A model generated the notes under the pieces. That model was not told the DNA's origin. It worked only from the letters and a program-made list of their open reading frames with translations, and made no database searches. The position numbers and the translations under genes are program-made. Of a stretch of DNA of 64,000 nucleotides, positions 45,007-55,016 are shown in pieces. Location of the stretch: contig JAHCLG010000006.1 of NCBI GenBank assembly GCA_026125385.1, forward strand, positions 48,295 through 112,294, given 5' to 3'. Source of the DNA: Legionellales bacterium. Lineage in GTDB: Bacteria; Pseudomonadota; Gammaproteobacteria; JAHCLG01. The first letter of the stretch is position 1; every line of letters begins with the position of its first letter.

Positions 45007-45588
45007 GTGTCGGCGCCAACACGTTTAATTGTGGGCTTGGGAAATCCAGGCCCTCAATACGAAGCAACACGCCACAATGTAGGTTGGTGGTTTTTAAATA
45101 ATTTAGCTCATCAATACCATACCACCTTCCATGCTGAAAAAAAATTTTTTGGGCTCCTCGCAAAAACTATCATCGCAGAACAAGAATGTTTACTCTTAAT
45201 GCCAAATACCTTTATGAATTTAAGTGGTCAAGCGGTATTGGCTGTTGCGCATTATTATAAAATTCCTCCTGAAGCCATTTTAGTGGTTCATGATGAATTA
45301 GATTTAGATCCCGGCATCATTCGTTTTAAACCCAATGGGGGTCATGGTGGACATAATGGTTTACGCCACATTATTGATTTACTTCATTCAACACATTTTT
45401 ATCGCCTGCGGATCGGCATTGGCAAACCCACTCAAAAAAATTCAGGTATCGATTATGTCTTAAGCCGACCCAGTAAAGCAGAAGAAGAAAAAATTTATGA
45501 CGCGATGAGCTTAGCACAACCCTTAATTCCATTACTCGTGCAAGGTAAACACGAACACGCGATGCAACAATTACATTCTAAAATTTAA
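45007..45588 (+). CDS. pth: peptidyl-tRNA hydrolase
   Basis: Pth frees tRNA from prematurely released peptidyl-t[23 protein letters not shown] includes the catalytic histidine, and [20 protein letters not shown] is the other signature. The start is GTG at 45007. The 193-residue length is typical. The rplY-pth-ychF order is standard. Confidence 0.95.
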   Translation: MSAPTRLIVGLGNPGPQYEATRHNVGWWFLNNLAHQYHTTFHAEKKFFGLLAKTIIAEQECLLLMPNTFMNLSGQAVLAVAHYYKIPPEAILVVHDELDLDPGIIRFKPNGGHGGHNGLRHIIDLLHSTHFYRLRIGIGKPTQKNSGIDYVLSRPSKAEEEKIYDAMSLAQPLIPLLVQGKHEHAMQQLHSKI

Positions 45589-45602
45589 GAAGGGCTATTA
45601 TC

Positions 45603-46694
45603 ATGGGCATTCAATGTGGCATTGTCGGATTACCGAACGTCGGTAAATCCACGTTATTTAATGCATTAACTCAAGCAGGCATTGAAGCGGCTAACTATCC
45701 CTTTTGCACCATTGATCCTAATGTGGGGGTGGTGGCTGTACCCGATCCGCGTTTAGAAAAAATTAGCGCACTGGTCAAACCACAACAAATTATTCCAACG
45801 AGTATGGAATTTGTTGATATTGCAGGATTAGTCGCCGGCGCTTCCAAAGGCGAAGGCTTAGGCAATCAGTTTTTAGCGAATATTCGCGAAACCGATGCGA
45901 TTGCCCATGTCGTTCGCTGTTTTGAAAATGACGATATTATTCACGTCAGTGGTCATGTCGATCCTAAACGTGATATTGAAATTATTCAAACTGAATTATG
46001 TCTTGCGGATTTAGATTCGATTGAAAAATCTTTATTAAAAGCGGCTAAACATGCCAAAAGTGGAAATAAAGAACAATTAGCGCTCAAGGCTTGTTTAGAA
46101 AAAGCTAAACATCATTTAAATAACGCACAACCATTACGCTCACTAAAATTAAATGAAGAAGAAATCGCCTTATTAAAACCTCTACATTTATTAACCACAA
46201 AACCCACCTTATATATTGCCAATGTTAATGAAGACGGTTTTGAAAATAATCCCTATCTAGACATCGTTAAAAACATTGCAGAAACTGAACAAGCTGAAGT
46301 GGTGAGCGTATGTGCGGCAATTGAGGCCGAAATTGCCGAATTGAATGAGGAAGATAAAAAAATATTTCTAAGCGATTTGAATTTAACTGAACCTGGTTTA
46401 GATCGCGTGATCCGTGCGGCTTACCGTTTACTCAATTTACAAACATTTTTTACGGCGGGCGTTAAAGAAGTCCGTGCCTGGACTATCAATATCGGTAATA
46501 CCGCTCCCAATGCAGCAGGAAAAATTCACACAGATTTTGAGAAAGGGTTTATTCGTGCCGAAGTCATTGCCTATGCGGATTTTATTCAATATCAAGGCGA
46601 ACAAGGTGCTAAAGAGGCTGGCAAATGGCGTTTAGAAGGTAAGGATTATATTATGCAAGACGGCGATATTGTTCATTTTCGCTTTAATGTCTAG
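45603..46694 (+). CDS. ychF: redox-regulated ATPase YchF (OLA1 family)
   Basis: YchF is a ribosome-associated Obg-family P-loop protein that prefers ATP. Walker A is [16 protein letters not shown], and the switch II region is [21 protein letters not shown] coiled coil and a C-terminal TGS domain ([20 protein letters not shown]) complete 363 residues. Confidence 0.96.
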   Translation: MGIQCGIVGLPNVGKSTLFNALTQAGIEAANYPFCTIDPNVGVVAVPDPRLEKISALVKPQQIIPTSMEFVDIAGLVAGASKGEGLGNQFLANIRETDAIAHVVRCFENDDIIHVSGHVDPKRDIEIIQTELCLADLDSIEKSLLKAAKHAKSGNKEQLALKACLEKAKHHLNNAQPLRSLKLNEEEIALLKPLHLLTTKPTLYIANVNEDGFENNPYLDIVKNIAETEQAEVVSVCAAIEAEIAELNEEDKKIFLSDLNLTEPGLDRVIRAAYRLLNLQTFFTAGVKEVRAWTINIGNTAPNAAGKIHTDFEKGFIRAEVIAYADFIQYQGEQGAKEAGKWRLEGKDYIMQDGDIVHFRFNV

Positions 46695-46723
46695 TTTACG
46701 CTCGCATGAGGGAATAAATTTAA

Positions 46724-47761
46724 ATGACAGAATACGAATGGGCGATTGTTGGTGCAGGACCTGCGGGAATCGCGGCAGTAGGTCAATTATTGGATCATAA
46801 TATTCATCCCGAAAAAATTCTGTGGATAGATCCGTATTTTCAAGTAGGAGATTTTGGGCGTTTGTGGGGTGAGGTGCCAAGCAATACCAAAGTATCTTTA
46901 TTTATTGATTTTTTAAAAGCTGCTCGTCACTTTGAATTTAATAATCTCGATAAAAATTATTCTTTATTTTCATTAAATCCACAACAGACCTGTCATTTAC
47001 GAGATGCCTATCCACCCTTACAGGCGATTACTCAATCATTATTAAAAACAATTCCTCATCATTATGCGTTTGTCAAAAGATTAGCTCTAGAAAATCGTCT
47101 TTGGCATATTCAGTTAGACAATACCACGCTTTTAGCAAAAAATGTTATTTTAAGTCTGGGGGCTGATCCGATTTCGTTAGATAATCCTGCTATTCCAGAA
47201 ATTTCTTTGGTAACCTTATTTAATCAGCAACAATTATCACAACAACTGCAAAAAACAGATACTGTGGCAGTATTTGGTTCATCACATTCCGCCATTTTAG
47301 CCTTGAGAATTTTGCATGAATTTGCTGTTAAAAAAATTATTAATTTTTATCAAAGTCCATTGCGTTATGCCGTAAACTTAAATGGCAGTGTTTTATTCGA
47401 CAACACCGGATTAAAAGGCGATACCGCCGAGTGGGCACGCACCCATATTGATGGCAAGCTACCTGAAAATATTCAACGAATCTATTCTTCTCCGCAAACT
47501 ATTCAACAGCATTTACCACCGTGTGACAAAGTGATTTATGCCGTGGGTTTTAAACCGCGTCAGCTTGAAATTACAGGCTTTCCCGCATTACGCTATCACG
47601 AAACGTGCGGAATTCTTGCTCCAGGATTATTTGGCGTTGGCATTGCTTATCCTGAGAAATGCATCGATAAATTTGGCAATAGCGAATATCGCGTGGGACT
47701 CTGGAAATTCATGGAGTATTTACAAAGAGTCATTCCCATCTGGCTGAATTATTCCACGTAG
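46724..47761 (+). CDS. FAD/NAD(P)-binding oxidoreductase of unknown substrate
   Basis: EWAIVGAGPAGIAAVGQLL is an N-terminal FAD Rossmann motif. TVAVFGSSHSAILALRIL is a second nucleotide-binding motif, as in pyridine nucleotide-disulphide and flavin monooxygenase-like proteins. No CxxC redox pair is visible. The 345-residue product cannot be assigned further. Its TAG stop lies inside the first unit of the repeat that follows, so the insertion may have altered the C-terminus. Confidence 0.75.
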   Translation: MTEYEWAIVGAGPAGIAAVGQLLDHNIHPEKILWIDPYFQVGDFGRLWGEVPSNTKVSLFIDFLKAARHFEFNNLDKNYSLFSLNPQQTCHLRDAYPPLQAITQSLLKTIPHHYAFVKRLALENRLWHIQLDNTTLLAKNVILSLGADPISLDNPAIPEISLVTLFNQQQLSQQLQKTDTVAVFGSSHSAILALRILHEFAVKKIINFYQSPLRYAVNLNGSVLFDNTGLKGDTAEWARTHIDGKLPENIQRIYSSPQTIQQHLPPCDKVIYAVGFKPRQLEITGFPALRYHETCGILAPGLFGVGIAYPEKCIDKFGNSEYRVGLWKFMEYLQRVIPIWLNYST

Positions 47762-47985
47762 GCTGGAACAGAGCGCAGCCGTAGCCTGGAACGGAGCGTA
47801 GCCGTAGCCTGGAACGGAGCGTAGCGGAGATCCAGGATCGATGAAATTTTAAAACTTCGATCCAAGCTACCTGCTCCGCGTTTATATTAAACATAAAAAT
47901 ATAATATAATTTTGATTTTATGTTGAGATATGGGATTTTAACTTTGGGGGTTCCTGGATCTCCGCTACGCTCCGTTCCAGGCTAC
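47758..47985. repeat. tandem plus inverted GTAGCCTGGAACGGAGC repeat
   Basis: Three units of GTAGCCTGGAACGGAGCG(T)AGC start at 47758, 47781 and 47804. The third continues into GGAGATCCAGGA (to 47837). A perfect 34-base inverted copy lies at 47952-47985. The 114 bases between are AT-rich, with a smaller palindrome near 47838-47866. Both convergent flanking genes take their TAG stop codons from this element. Confidence 0.88.
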
Positions 47986-49397
47986 TTAATTTTTTGGTAA
48001 GCTTGTAAGGCTTTTTCGCGGGAAGATTTTAAATCGACAAGGGGGTAAGGATAATTTTTTCCGAGAATAATTCCAGCTTGTGTTAACACACTCTGAGGTG
48101 CTTCCCACGGATTAAATAAATAGCGATCGGGTAAATGCGTTAATTCGGGAAGATAATGTCGGGTATAAACACCATTAGGATCAAACTTTTGTCCTTGAGT
48201 GACGGGATTAAAAATTCGAAAATAAGGTGCAGCATCCGCACCACTGCCAGCGACCCACTGCCAACTCGCGCTATTATTGGCAAGATCGGCATCTACTAAA
48301 CAATCCCAAAACCAACGTTCACCAGCTTGCCAAGGCTGTAATAAGTTTTTCACTAAAAATGATCCCACCACCATCCGCACACGATTATGCAAATATCCTG
48401 TTTGCCATAATTGCCGCATTCCCGCATCGACAAAAGGATAACCGGTTAAGCCTTTTTGCCATGCTCTAAGCTTGTGAGGATCGCTTTCCCAAGGAAAATC
48501 ATTAAATTTTTTTTGCCAATTTTCGGTAGGTAAATTTGGGAAATAATATAATAAGGAATAAGAAAATTCGCGCCAAGCCAATTCTCGTAAAAAATGCTGG
48601 GTATTTTCATTGGTTTTTTGCGCTTTAACTGCATACCAAATTTGTTGAGGTGAAATTTCTCCGAAATGAATGTGCGGAGATAATCCAGAAACACTTTCTA
48701 ACGCCGGAAAATCTCTCCCTTCTTTATAATTTTGCACGCGATACGTTAAAAATTCATGGAGTTTTTGATAGGCCGCAGTTTCGCCAATTTGCCAGTGCGA
48801 TAATAGGGTTTTATGCCACTGTTTACTCGGTAATAACTTTAAATCAGCAATCGTCGTCGCTGCAGTTGGCGCAGTTAAAATTTGTGGTGGCTGAATGGCG
48901 GGTAAAGGGTTGCGTGGTGGAATGGCATTTAAACAGCCTCGTTGAAAAAAGGGTGTAAAGACTTTATAAGGTGTGCCATCCGCTTTAACAATTTCCCAAG
49001 GCTCCCATAATAAAGAACCATTATAACTTTCCACTATGATATCTAATTCTAATAATTTTTTTTTAAGCAACTTATCACGCGCGATTTGCCAGGGTTCGTA
49101 ACAACGATTCCAGACAATTTTTTTTACATCATAGCTTGGCAATAATTCTAAAAAAATAGTGAGTGGATCACCTCGAAACACACTTAAGTGATTATTTAAC
49201 GATCGATTTAATGCATGTAACGATTCATGTAACCAACAGCGACTTGCGGCACCCATGGCATGATCGCCACTATTCATATCATCTAGAATATAGATGGGCA
49301 AGATGGGAAGCTTCGTTTGCGTTGCCGCTACCCACGCCGGATTATCGGCTAAACGCAAATCTTGGCGGAACCAATGAATGATTGTCGCAGGGCGCAT
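47982..49397 (-). CDS. phrB: deoxyribodipyrimidine photolyase
   Basis: PhrB repairs UV-induced cyclobutane dimers with light, FAD and an antenna cofactor. The N-terminal antenna domain starts IIHWFRQDLRLADNPAW. The FAD domain shows LRELAWREFSYSLLYYFP and ANNSASWQWVAGSGADAAPY, the class I signature. The length of 471 residues is normal. The stop codon lies in the adjacent inverted repeat. Confidence 0.95.
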   Translation of the reverse strand: MRPATIIHWFRQDLRLADNPAWVAATQTKLPILPIYILDDMNSGDHAMGAASRCWLHESLHALNRSLNNHLSVFRGDPLTIFLELLPSYDVKKIVWNRCYEPWQIARDKLLKKKLLELDIIVESYNGSLLWEPWEIVKADGTPYKVFTPFFQRGCLNAIPPRNPLPAIQPPQILTAPTAATTIADLKLLPSKQWHKTLLSHWQIGETAAYQKLHEFLTYRVQNYKEGRDFPALESVSGLSPHIHFGEISPQQIWYAVKAQKTNENTQHFLRELAWREFSYSLLYYFPNLPTENWQKKFNDFPWESDPHKLRAWQKGLTGYPFVDAGMRQLWQTGYLHNRVRMVVGSFLVKNLLQPWQAGERWFWDCLVDADLANNSASWQWVAGSGADAAPYFRIFNPVTQGQKFDPNGVYTRHYLPELTHLPDRYLFNPWEAPQSVLTQAGIILGKNYPYPLVDLKSSREKALQAYQKIK

Positions 49398-49398
49398 G

Positions 49399-49767
49399 TT
49401 AATTCATCGTCAGCAACGTAATCGTCATTAATAACGCTTTAGGTTCGACGGGTTTAGCAAAGGAAATATCGGCGCCCAATTCTTCCGATAAATCTAAATA
49501 ACCAATTGGATCGGAACGTCCGCCGCCAGAAATAGCCACAATTTTTAAATCGGGATGACTTTCTTTGACTTCTTTGATTAAGGCCGTACCGCTTTTTTTC
49601 GGCATAATGATGTCGGTGACTAAGACATCTGGTTTACAGGTTTGCAAAATGCTTAAGGCTTCTTCGCCATCGCTGGCGGTTTTAATTTCATGGCCATCGC
49701 GAGCTAACACTTGGCTTAACATATCTTTTACAAACTCATCATCTTCAACTAATAGAATCAATGCCAT
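49399..49767 (-). CDS. single-domain (CheY-like) response regulator
   Basis: A stand-alone receiver domain: acid pair in ILLVEDDEFV, phosphoacceptor in DVLVTDIIMPKKSG, then S in VAISGGG and lysine in ISFAKPVEP. There is no output domain, so it must act by binding a partner or in a relay. The ATG at 49767 has GGAG upstream; an earlier ATG at 49791 is possible. It overlaps the kinase gene by 23 bases, so the two form a pair. Confidence 0.9.
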   Translation of the reverse strand: MALILLVEDDEFVKDMLSQVLARDGHEIKTASDGEEALSILQTCKPDVLVTDIIMPKKSGTALIKEVKESHPDLKIVAISGGGRSDPIGYLDLSEELGADISFAKPVEPKALLMTITLLTMN

Positions 49768-52057
49768 CTTGATGATCTCCATTTTTTTCATAACAGGGTA
49801 AATAAAGATAAAAAGTGGTCCCTGCCCCCACTTCGCTTTCGACTATGATATCACCTTTATGATCCCGAATAATACCATGAGCGAGTGCCATTCCTAAACC
49901 GGTTCCTTTATGGACTTCTTTGGTTGTAAAAAATGGTTCAAAAATCCGCTGTTGTGTCGGCAAATCCATGCCACAGCCATCATCCTTAAATTCTAATAAA
50001 TAATATTGCGTGGCATCCAAATCGGGGTGCGCCGATAAAAAATATTCATTGGCTTGGACTAGGGTTAAACGAATTGAAATTGCACCGCTGCGATTCATCG
50101 CATCGACGGCATTATTAATTATATTCACAAATACTTGTTCTAGCTGATTGGAGTTGCCAAAAATATAATGAGGCTTTGGATCAATTTCCATATGCAAACT
50201 AATGGTGGCAGGTAAAGTGGGTTTGATTAGGGTCATCACATCTTCAAGTACCGTATTTAATGAAATAACACTGAATTCATAACTTTGCCGGCGAGAAAAA
50301 GAAAGAATTTGATCCACCAATTTTTGTCCGCGTTTACCCACTTCTAAAACTTTACCTAAATTACGAAAGGTCATTGAATCTTTAGGAACATCTTCTCGTG
50401 CTAAACCCACGTAGCCTAAAATGGAATATAAAATATTATTAAAATCATGCGCAATTCCACCAGCCAAGGTTCCGACTGCTTGTAATTTTTGGCTTTGTAA
50501 TAATACGGCTTCCATGGCTTGTTTGGCTTCTTCTGCTTGTTCGCGAATTTTAATTTCTCGTTTTAAATCGCCATATAATAATTCTAACTGTCGTGCACGA
50601 CTTTGAGCTAATTGTGCAAATCGAATTGCAAGCCCTAACAATAATGCCATCATTAATCCCATAATTAAGGTTATAGAAGGTAAGACGGAACTTTCTAATT
50701 CGAGTAAATTAGGGGTTGGCCAAATTTCAATGCGCCATTCGACGCCATAGAGTTGTAAATTAACCCATTGCGACCATCGTCTTTGTAATTTTTGATCGGA
50801 GTCGCCCCGCTGATACAATTTTTGCTGCCCTTCAAAAACCGCAAGGTTATAACCTGATGCAATCGTTGGCGGTAATAAATCATCGAATAACGGTTGGGGT
50901 TTAATCACGCTTAACATAAAACCGTCAAACTGCTGATTGCGATAAATGGGCACATAAATAATAAAACCTTTGCCACCTTGGAGTAAATCAACCAGACGCG
51001 TCATCATGATTTTTTGACGGGTGCGTGCATTCAATAACGCATTACCGCGCTCTTTTTCAAACGTGGCATTCAAGCCAATAATTTTTTGATTTTCTTTTTC
51101 AGGCACAATCCAGCGCACGACAAAATTACTATCCACCCATTCAATCGCATGAAACCCTGGATAATCTGCCATCACCGAACGCGCATCGGCTTGCCACTCA
51201 CTTTTTGGAATATAGCTGCGAATTTCCCAACGTTGTCCCATGCGCTCTAAGGCATGAACTCGCGCTTGCATGCGCGCAATAATTTCATTATGAACACCTT
51301 CGCTTTGGATTTTAATCATGCGCTGAATATTACTGCCTCGCTGACTAATCAAGGCTTGCCAAAGTAATAACGTTAAAAAAATAACAACACTGACAATCAT
51401 CATCGGTAAATAACGAATAATTGGACTTTCACCAATCAGTGCACGATGCCAAGCACAACTAATCGTCGCCACCCCTAAGATAATAAATCCAATGGTAGTA
51501 GCAATTTCGGTGAATTGAATATGCGCCCAACCATAAAATGTTAAAATATTATTATTACTGCCCAAAAATTTAATTAATCCTAAGGCGATAATTAATGCGC
51601 CCAAAATACCCAGAAAAATAGAATTTTCTTGGCGTTTACTGATTAAAGGTAAATAAAGCAAGCCAAAAGCCGTAAAAATAAAAGGCAAAGTAGTCACAGG
51701 CCCCAGAATCGCTTCATGTAATGCGCCGGTGGTAATTAAGGCGAAGAGCATATTAATATGGGGAGATAAACTTAAAAAATAACGAAATAATGCCAGTATG
51801 TTTAATGTTAATAAAATGAGTGCTAGTAAATTACTGATCCGCCATTGTTGCCAAGCACTGCTTAAAATTGCCAAACCGCTAATGATGAAGCCGAGTGACG
51901 TGCCATCGTAGAGTGCCAAAAAATTAAAGGTGGAATCAGGTTGATTAAAAAATAAAATATACCAAGAAACCAATCCTGCAAAGCCTAATAAACAGACTAA
52001 GGTGCCACAAAAAAATAAAGTGACTGTAGGCCACTTTATTTTCGCAGTCAGTAACAT
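49745..52057 (-). CDS. membrane sensor histidine kinase with CHASE-like periplasmic domain
   Basis: About eight membrane helices (residues 10-240) come first, then a periplasmic domain with GFHAIEWVDSNFVVRWIVPE, typical of CHASE sensors. A last membrane helix and a coiled coil lead to a HisKA segment LAGGIAHDFNNILYSILGYV. The ATPase domain ends KGTGLGMALAHGIIRDHKGD. The ligand is unknown. I start at the ATG at 52057, five bases after nfeD; a TTG at 52084 with GGAG upstream, overlapping nfeD, is an alternative. Confidence 0.88.
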   Translation of the reverse strand: MLLTAKIKWPTVTLFFCGTLVCLLGFAGLVSWYILFFNQPDSTFNFLALYDGTSLGFIISGLAILSSAWQQWRISNLLALILLTLNILALFRYFLSLSPHINMLFALITTGALHEAILGPVTTLPFIFTAFGLLYLPLISKRQENSIFLGILGALIIALGLIKFLGSNNNILTFYGWAHIQFTEIATTIGFIILGVATISCAWHRALIGESPIIRYLPMMIVSVVIFLTLLLWQALISQRGSNIQRMIKIQSEGVHNEIIARMQARVHALERMGQRWEIRSYIPKSEWQADARSVMADYPGFHAIEWVDSNFVVRWIVPEKENQKIIGLNATFEKERGNALLNARTRQKIMMTRLVDLLQGGKGFIIYVPIYRNQQFDGFMLSVIKPQPLFDDLLPPTIASGYNLAVFEGQQKLYQRGDSDQKLQRRWSQWVNLQLYGVEWRIEIWPTPNLLELESSVLPSITLIMGLMMALLLGLAIRFAQLAQSRARQLELLYGDLKREIKIREQAEEAKQAMEAVLLQSQKLQAVGTLAGGIAHDFNNILYSILGYVGLAREDVPKDSMTFRNLGKVLEVGKRGQKLVDQILSFSRRQSYEFSVISLNTVLEDVMTLIKPTLPATISLHMEIDPKPHYIFGNSNQLEQVFVNIINNAVDAMNRSGAISIRLTLVQANEYFLSAHPDLDATQYYLLEFKDDGCGMDLPTQQRIFEPFFTTKEVHKGTGLGMALAHGIIRDHKGDIIVESEVGAGTTFYLYLPCYEKNGDHQDGIDSIS

Positions 52058-52061
52058 AGTC

Positions 52062-52532
52062 TCAGTGGTGTTCTGCTTCGGCAATCAGAAATACTCCATC
52101 TACCCCAACGATTAAAATTTTTGATCCTGCAGGTAAATCTTGGTTACAACGAAAACGCCATTGACTATCGTCTACTCGAATACTACCCATGCCGTTGATC
52201 ACTGGATTTTCCAGAATAAACGTTCTACCAATAAATTGGAGATTGCGCTGATTTAACGTGGGATCTTCTGTATAGGATGGATTTGATTTTAAATAACGCC
52301 ACCATCCCACCGCAACCACAATACTAAAAATGGCAAAAAATAATAATTGTAGCGGCCAAGTCATGCTCGGAATAAGCCAGGTTAAAATCGCCGTACTGAG
52401 AGCAGATAACGCAATCCAAAATAGAAATCCACTCCCTGTGACTAATTCTAACACCAGTAATACTGCACCGAGCCCTGACCAATGCCAGTACGATAAGATT
52501 TGTAAAAATTGATCGATCACTTGCCAAAGCAT
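52062..52532 (-). CDS. NfeD-like membrane protein
   Basis: NfeD proteins pair with SPFH proteins in membrane microdomains. Three hydrophobic helices (about 17-80) precede a soluble OB-fold domain, GRTFILENPVINGMGSIRVD through ILIVGVDGVFLIAEAE. It follows the SPFH gene by 11 bases, the typical nfeD-stomatin operon. At 156 residues it is the short form without the protease domain. Confidence 0.88.
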   Translation of the reverse strand: MLWQVIDQFLQILSYWHWSGLGAVLLVLELVTGSGFLFWIALSALSTAILTWLIPSMTWPLQLLFFAIFSIVVAVGWWRYLKSNPSYTEDPTLNQRNLQFIGRTFILENPVINGMGSIRVDDSQWRFRCNQDLPAGSKILIVGVDGVFLIAEAEHH

Positions 52533-52543
52533 GATGATTATCC

Positions 52544-53455
52544 TTATTTAGCAAAAGTGGCTTTGGCTATTTCAGCAATGCCAGTCAATGAACCTAATAC
52601 GTGGGTTGCTTCTAAGGGCAACATAATTAATTTTTGGTTATCTGCGGTAGCAACAGCTTTTATTGCTTCCACGTATTTTTGTGCGACGAAATAATTAATC
52701 GCTTGCACATTGCCTTGGGCAATGGCTTCGGACACCATGCTAGTAGCTTTTGCTTCGGCTTGCGCTGTTCGTTCTCTCGCTTCTGCTTCGCGATAAGCTT
52801 TTTCTTTGGCAGCCTCAGCTTCTAAAATAACCGATTGTTTCAAACCTTCTGCTTTTAAAATAGCGGATTGGCGTTCGCCCTCGGCTTCCAGAATACGCGC
52901 ACGTTTTTCGCGCTCTGCTTTCATTTGTCTGGCCATGGCATCGATTAAATCCTGTGGGGGACTAATTTCTTTAATTTCGATGCGATTTACTTTGACGCCC
53001 CAAGGAGTTGTGGCTTCATCCACCACCACAATCAAACGAGAATTAATATTATCGCGCTGTGACAACATAGCATCGACTTCCATTGCCCCCAGTACCGTAC
53101 GAATATTAGTCATGACTAAATTACGCATAGCATAGGTTAAATTATTGACACGATATGCGGCACTTTTGGCATCCACTACTTGAAAAAATATCACGGCATC
53201 GACACGAACTTGAGCATTATCGCTACTGATGATTTCTTGAGAAGGTATATCCAGTACCGTTTCCATCATATTCATTTTCGCCCCAATCTGATCGAAAAAC
53301 GGCACGATAATGTTTAAACCCGGGGTAATAGTATGAGTGAATTTTCCAAATCGTTCGATGGTGTATTGATAACCTTGTGGTACCACTTTGACAGCCATAA
53401 AGACCACAATAATCGCCAGAGCAACTAGAATTAAGACAACAATCCCGAAATCCAT
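52544..53455 (-). CDS. SPFH/band 7 (stomatin-like, QmcA type) protein
   Basis: An N-terminal membrane helix ([18 protein letters not shown]) is followed by the SPFH domain, [20 protein letters not shown] through [16 protein letters not shown] long helical region rich in Ala, Glu, Lys and Arg ([19 protein letters not shown]) supports oligomerisation. Such proteins scaffold membrane domains and modulate FtsH-like proteases. The length of 303 residues is usual. Confidence 0.92.
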   Translation of the reverse strand: MDFGIVVLILVALAIIVVFMAVKVVPQGYQYTIERFGKFTHTITPGLNIIVPFFDQIGAKMNMMETVLDIPSQEIISSDNAQVRVDAVIFFQVVDAKSAAYRVNNLTYAMRNLVMTNIRTVLGAMEVDAMLSQRDNINSRLIVVVDEATTPWGVKVNRIEIKEISPPQDLIDAMARQMKAEREKRARILEAEGERQSAILKAEGLKQSVILEAEAAKEKAYREAEARERTAQAEAKATSMVSEAIAQGNVQAINYFVAQKYVEAIKAVATADNQKLIMLPLEATHVLGSLTGIAEIAKATFAK

Positions 53456-53633
53456 GTGAGACTCCTAATGAGTAACTGAGAAATTGTGTCAATATCCTAT
53501 CATGAATTGGAAGATTTGCTGCTATTTTTTCTCTAACTATCCTGACAATTTCACGACGCTTGCAATTTTATACATTTTCTCTTAAATCTTGCTAAAATGC
53601 GGATATCTCAATCGCTGGTCTGGAAACATCATT

Positions 53634-55016
53634 ATGAAAATATATCAGAATACCTTAGACATGATTGGCAATACGCCCATTTTAAAATTAAATCAATTAA
53701 ACACGGGTTGCTGCGAATTATTTTTAAAACTCGAATATTATAACCCAGGTGGTTCAATCAAAGATCGCATTGCCTTACGTATGATCGAAAAAGCAGAACA
53801 AAGCGGCGCACTGAAAACCGGTGGAACAATTATCGAAGCCACCGCCGGCAACACCGGTTTAGGTTTAGCCTTAGTGGCGCGCTTAAAAGGTTACAAATTA
53901 TTAATCGTTATGCCCGACAAAATGGGTAAAGAAAAAATTATTCATTTACGCGCGATGGGTGCTGAAGTCATCACGACGCGTTCGGATGTGGAAAAAGGCC
54001 ACCCTGATTATTATCAAGATTTAGCTGCAAGTATCGCCGCTAGAACACCTAATAGTTTTTATATCAATCAATTTGCAAATCCTGAAAATCCGTTAACACA
54101 TGAAGAAAGCACAGCACCTGAATTATGGAAACAATTGGATCATCGGGTTGATGCGGTGGTTTATGGCATGGGATCTACTGGCACGTTTACGGGTATTGCC
54201 CGTTTTCTCAAAAAACATGCCCCCAAAGCAGAAATGATTTTAGCCGATCCCGAAGGCTCTGTCTTAGCAAGTCTTGTTAATTCAGGAATTGCTTCGCAAC
54301 CAGGACGTTGGTTAGTAGAAGGTATCGGTGAAGATTTTGTGCCGGATATTTGCGATTTAAATTTAGTTACCAAAGCCTATACGATTACTGATCGGGAATC
54401 CTTTTTAGCCGGTCGCGAATTATTAAGCCTAGAAGGGGTCTTAGCCGGCTCCTCCACCGGCACGCATTTAGCCGCAGCATTAAAATATTGTCGCGAACAA
54501 ACAAAACCCAAACGTGTCGTCACCTTCGCCTGTGATACCGGTAATAAATATTTATCAAAAATGTTTGATGATGAATGGTTATGGAATCAGGGATTTATTG
54601 AGCGCGATAGTTATGGTGATTTACGCGATATTATTGCACGCCCCTATCATAAACATGCTACCACCACCATTGGTCCTGAAGAACCCATTTTAACCGCACA
54701 CAAGCACATGATGACGTATGGAATTTCACAATTACCGATTATGGACAATAAAAATTTCTTAGGTTTAATTTGTGAAGCCGATATTTTGCAAGCTGTATAT
54801 AGCGGACATCCATTTTCGACACCAGCTAAAGAAATTATGATGCGCGATTTTGGTATTGCTCCTCATACAACTTCGATTGATGTGTTATTACCGATGTTTA
54901 ATCATTATCAAGCCATTGTGATTATGGATAATCATCAATTTTTAGGATTAATTACCGCTATCGATTTAATTAATCATTTACGCCGCCAACAATTAATAGG
55001 AAACACTCATGAATAA
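53634..55016 (+). CDS. cystathionine beta-synthase with C-terminal CBS pair
   Basis: The enzyme joins serine and homocysteine into cystathionine with PLP. The PLP lysine is in NPGGSIKDRIALRM, and EATAGNTGLGLALVARLKG and GSSTGTHLAAAL bind PLP phosphate. Residues about 340-460 hold two CBS repeats (PILTAHKHMMTYGISQLPI and TSIDVLLPMFNHYQAIVIM), which usually sense adenosyl ligands. I start at the ATG at 53634. It overlaps the cystathionine gamma-lyase gene by 8 bases. Confidence 0.92.
   Translation: MKIYQNTLDMIGNTPILKLNQLNTGCCELFLKLEYYNPGGSIKDRIALRMIEKAEQSGALKTGGTIIEATAGNTGLGLALVARLKGYKLLIVMPDKMGKEKIIHLRAMGAEVITTRSDVEKGHPDYYQDLAASIAARTPNSFYINQFANPENPLTHEESTAPELWKQLDHRVDAVVYGMGSTGTFTGIARFLKKHAPKAEMILADPEGSVLASLVNSGIASQPGRWLVEGIGEDFVPDICDLNLVTKAYTITDRESFLAGRELLSLEGVLAGSSTGTHLAAALKYCREQTKPKRVVTFACDTGNKYLSKMFDDEWLWNQGFIERDSYGDLRDIIARPYHKHATTTIGPEEPILTAHKHMMTYGISQLPIMDNKNFLGLICEADILQAVYSGHPFSTPAKEIMMRDFGIAPHTTSIDVLLPMFNHYQAIVIMDNHQFLGLITAIDLINHLRRQQLIGNTHE

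Noticed and set aside
47758..47840. The three 23-base tandem units as CRISPR repeats
   Set aside because: The units are contiguous with no spacers and no cas genes are present.
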